Source: an uncultured Bacteroidales bacterium
GTDB lineage: Bacteria; Bacteroidota; Bacteroidia; Bacteroidales; Paludibacteraceae
Length of the DNA: 64,000 nt
NCBI GenBank assembly: GCA_947164985.1
Contig: CAMUYI010000001.1
Span: forward strand, 360,004 to 424,003
Reading direction: 5' to 3'
The notes under the pieces are model-generated. The model searched no databases. It worked only from the letters and a program-made list of their open reading frames with translations, and had not been told where the DNA came from. Both the position numbers and the translations under genes were made by a program. Positions 63,693 to 64,000 of this stretch are shown here, one piece after another (the first letter of the stretch is position 1; each line of letters starts with the position of its first letter).

Positions 63693-63724
63693 TTTGCATA
63701 TTCCAATTTTTTGTAGTATCTTTG
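63693..63724 (+). promoter_or_regulatory. Promoter of RNA candidate C
   Basis: TTTG at 63693, 20 bp spacer, TATCTTTG at 63717. Confidence 0.85.
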
Positions 63725-63729
63725 CCGCG

Positions 63730-63850
63730 TATTTTGTGTAAATGCCGTTTGGGGCTTCCGAAACTTCGCAGGTTTTTATATACAGTAATTAGACCAAACG
63801 CGCCAATGATCTCGGGCAACCGGGCGTTATTGGTGTATTTGGTCTTTGAC
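63730..63850 (+). ncRNA. Structured RNA candidate C (short form)
   Basis: It follows a consensus promoter; GAAACTTCGCA at 63760-63770 is shared with candidates A and B. Downstream, GACCAAA (63792) pairs with TTTGGTC (63838), and inside it CGCCAAT pairs with ATTGGTG. A boxA-like TCTTTGACATACT follows at 63843. No ORF. It lacks the AGCGTGA terminator of A and B, so it may be a leader that ran into DNA now split by the IS. Confidence 0.45.
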
Positions 63851-63890
63851 ATACTGATATTACCGTAAAAAAGCAAAAAAAGCAACTTTT

Positions 63891-63950
63891 TTACTCAAAT
63901 CCTTGCATATTCCAAATATTTGGAATGTATTTCGGCACGCCCTTATAAAT
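63891..63950. repeat. Second copy of the 48.3-48.45 kb repeat, cut off by IS element
   Basis: 63891-63922 equals 48425-48456 (32 of 32), and 63920-63950 equals 48311-48341 (30 of 31). The two blocks are joined here but separated at 48 kb, so one locus is rearranged. Similarity stops exactly at CTTATAAAT. Confidence 0.85.
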
Positions 63951-64000
63951 GAAGTGAACCCCAAAAGTTAGACACAAAACAAAAGTGTCGCTTATGGTAC
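63951..64000 (+). mobile_element. Probable left end of an IS3-family insertion sequence (continues beyond window)
   Basis: GAAGTGAACCCCAAAAGTTA then GACACAAAAC, beginning exactly where the repeat match to 48311-48341 ends. The form TGA..TGA.CCCCAAAAGTT.GACA is typical of terminal inverted repeats of IS3-family (IS150-like) elements. No transposase sequence is inside the window. Confidence 0.6.

Overview
The window comes from a member of the Bacteroidota, most likely order Bacteroidales. Three things point that way. There are about a dozen promoters of the Bacteroidota type, TTTG or TTG, nearly always 20 bp, then TAnnTTTG. There is a GldJ-like sulfatase-modifying-factor lipoprotein, which belongs to the gliding/type IX secretion (T9SS) apparatus. 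And there are very large secreted multidomain adhesins with conserved C-terminal tails. No rRNA, tRNA or CRISPR array was recognised. Almost everything recognised is on the + strand; the long minus-strand frames lie opposite the giant genes and were treated as shadows.

Region 1 (1-31 kb) is surface and secretion biology. It starts with the 3' part of a gldJ-like gene and gcvH. Two giant fibronectin-III/jelly-roll proteins follow (3,335 and 3,194 aa), each with its own promoter and terminator. Next comes a run of four genes behind one promoter: a small outer-membrane barrel, a barrel/carboxypeptidase-regulatory-like/OmpA protein with a Lys/Ala-rich N-terminus, and two paralogous ~1,100 aa secreted proteins.

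Region 2 (31-37 kb) is accessory DNA. It holds a promoter-driven structured RNA candidate, tandem repeats, a RelE/ParE-type toxin-antitoxin pair, a long hairpin-forming repeat, and a four-helix-bundle gene bracketed by XbaI-like repeats. It ends in a conspicuously AT-rich three-gene islet. That islet encodes a 4-TM protein, an HD-domain dNTP triphosphohydrolase with a ~255-residue N-terminal extension that may be nuclease-like, and a zinc-ribbon protein. It is the best candidate here for an undescribed (anti-phage, nucleotide-depletion) system.

Region 3 (36.9-64 kb) contains two more giant adhesins (2,454 and 4,147 aa) built from InlB/Listeria-Bacteroides repeats and Ig-like domains. Each is followed at once by a ~125 aa partner with a signal peptide and a C-terminal PxGD - hydrophobic - Arg/Lys tail. 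Downstream of each pair lie accessory genes: a TA pair and a BRO-N/DinD-like antirepressor after the first, and a YhcG-type PD-(D/E)XK nuclease after the second. Decayed copies of the partner protein's 3' end and a 55/56-identical 56-bp promoter block occur at these junctions, which suggests a recombination hot spot. The 46-49.3 kb interval carries a second RNA candidate, a second TA-like pair, a duplicated 5' end of the 4,147 aa adhesin gene, a second copy of the hairpin repeat and several tandem repeats. The window ends in what looks like the terminal inverted repeat of an IS3-family element, inserted into a repeat whose intact copy is at 48.3 kb.
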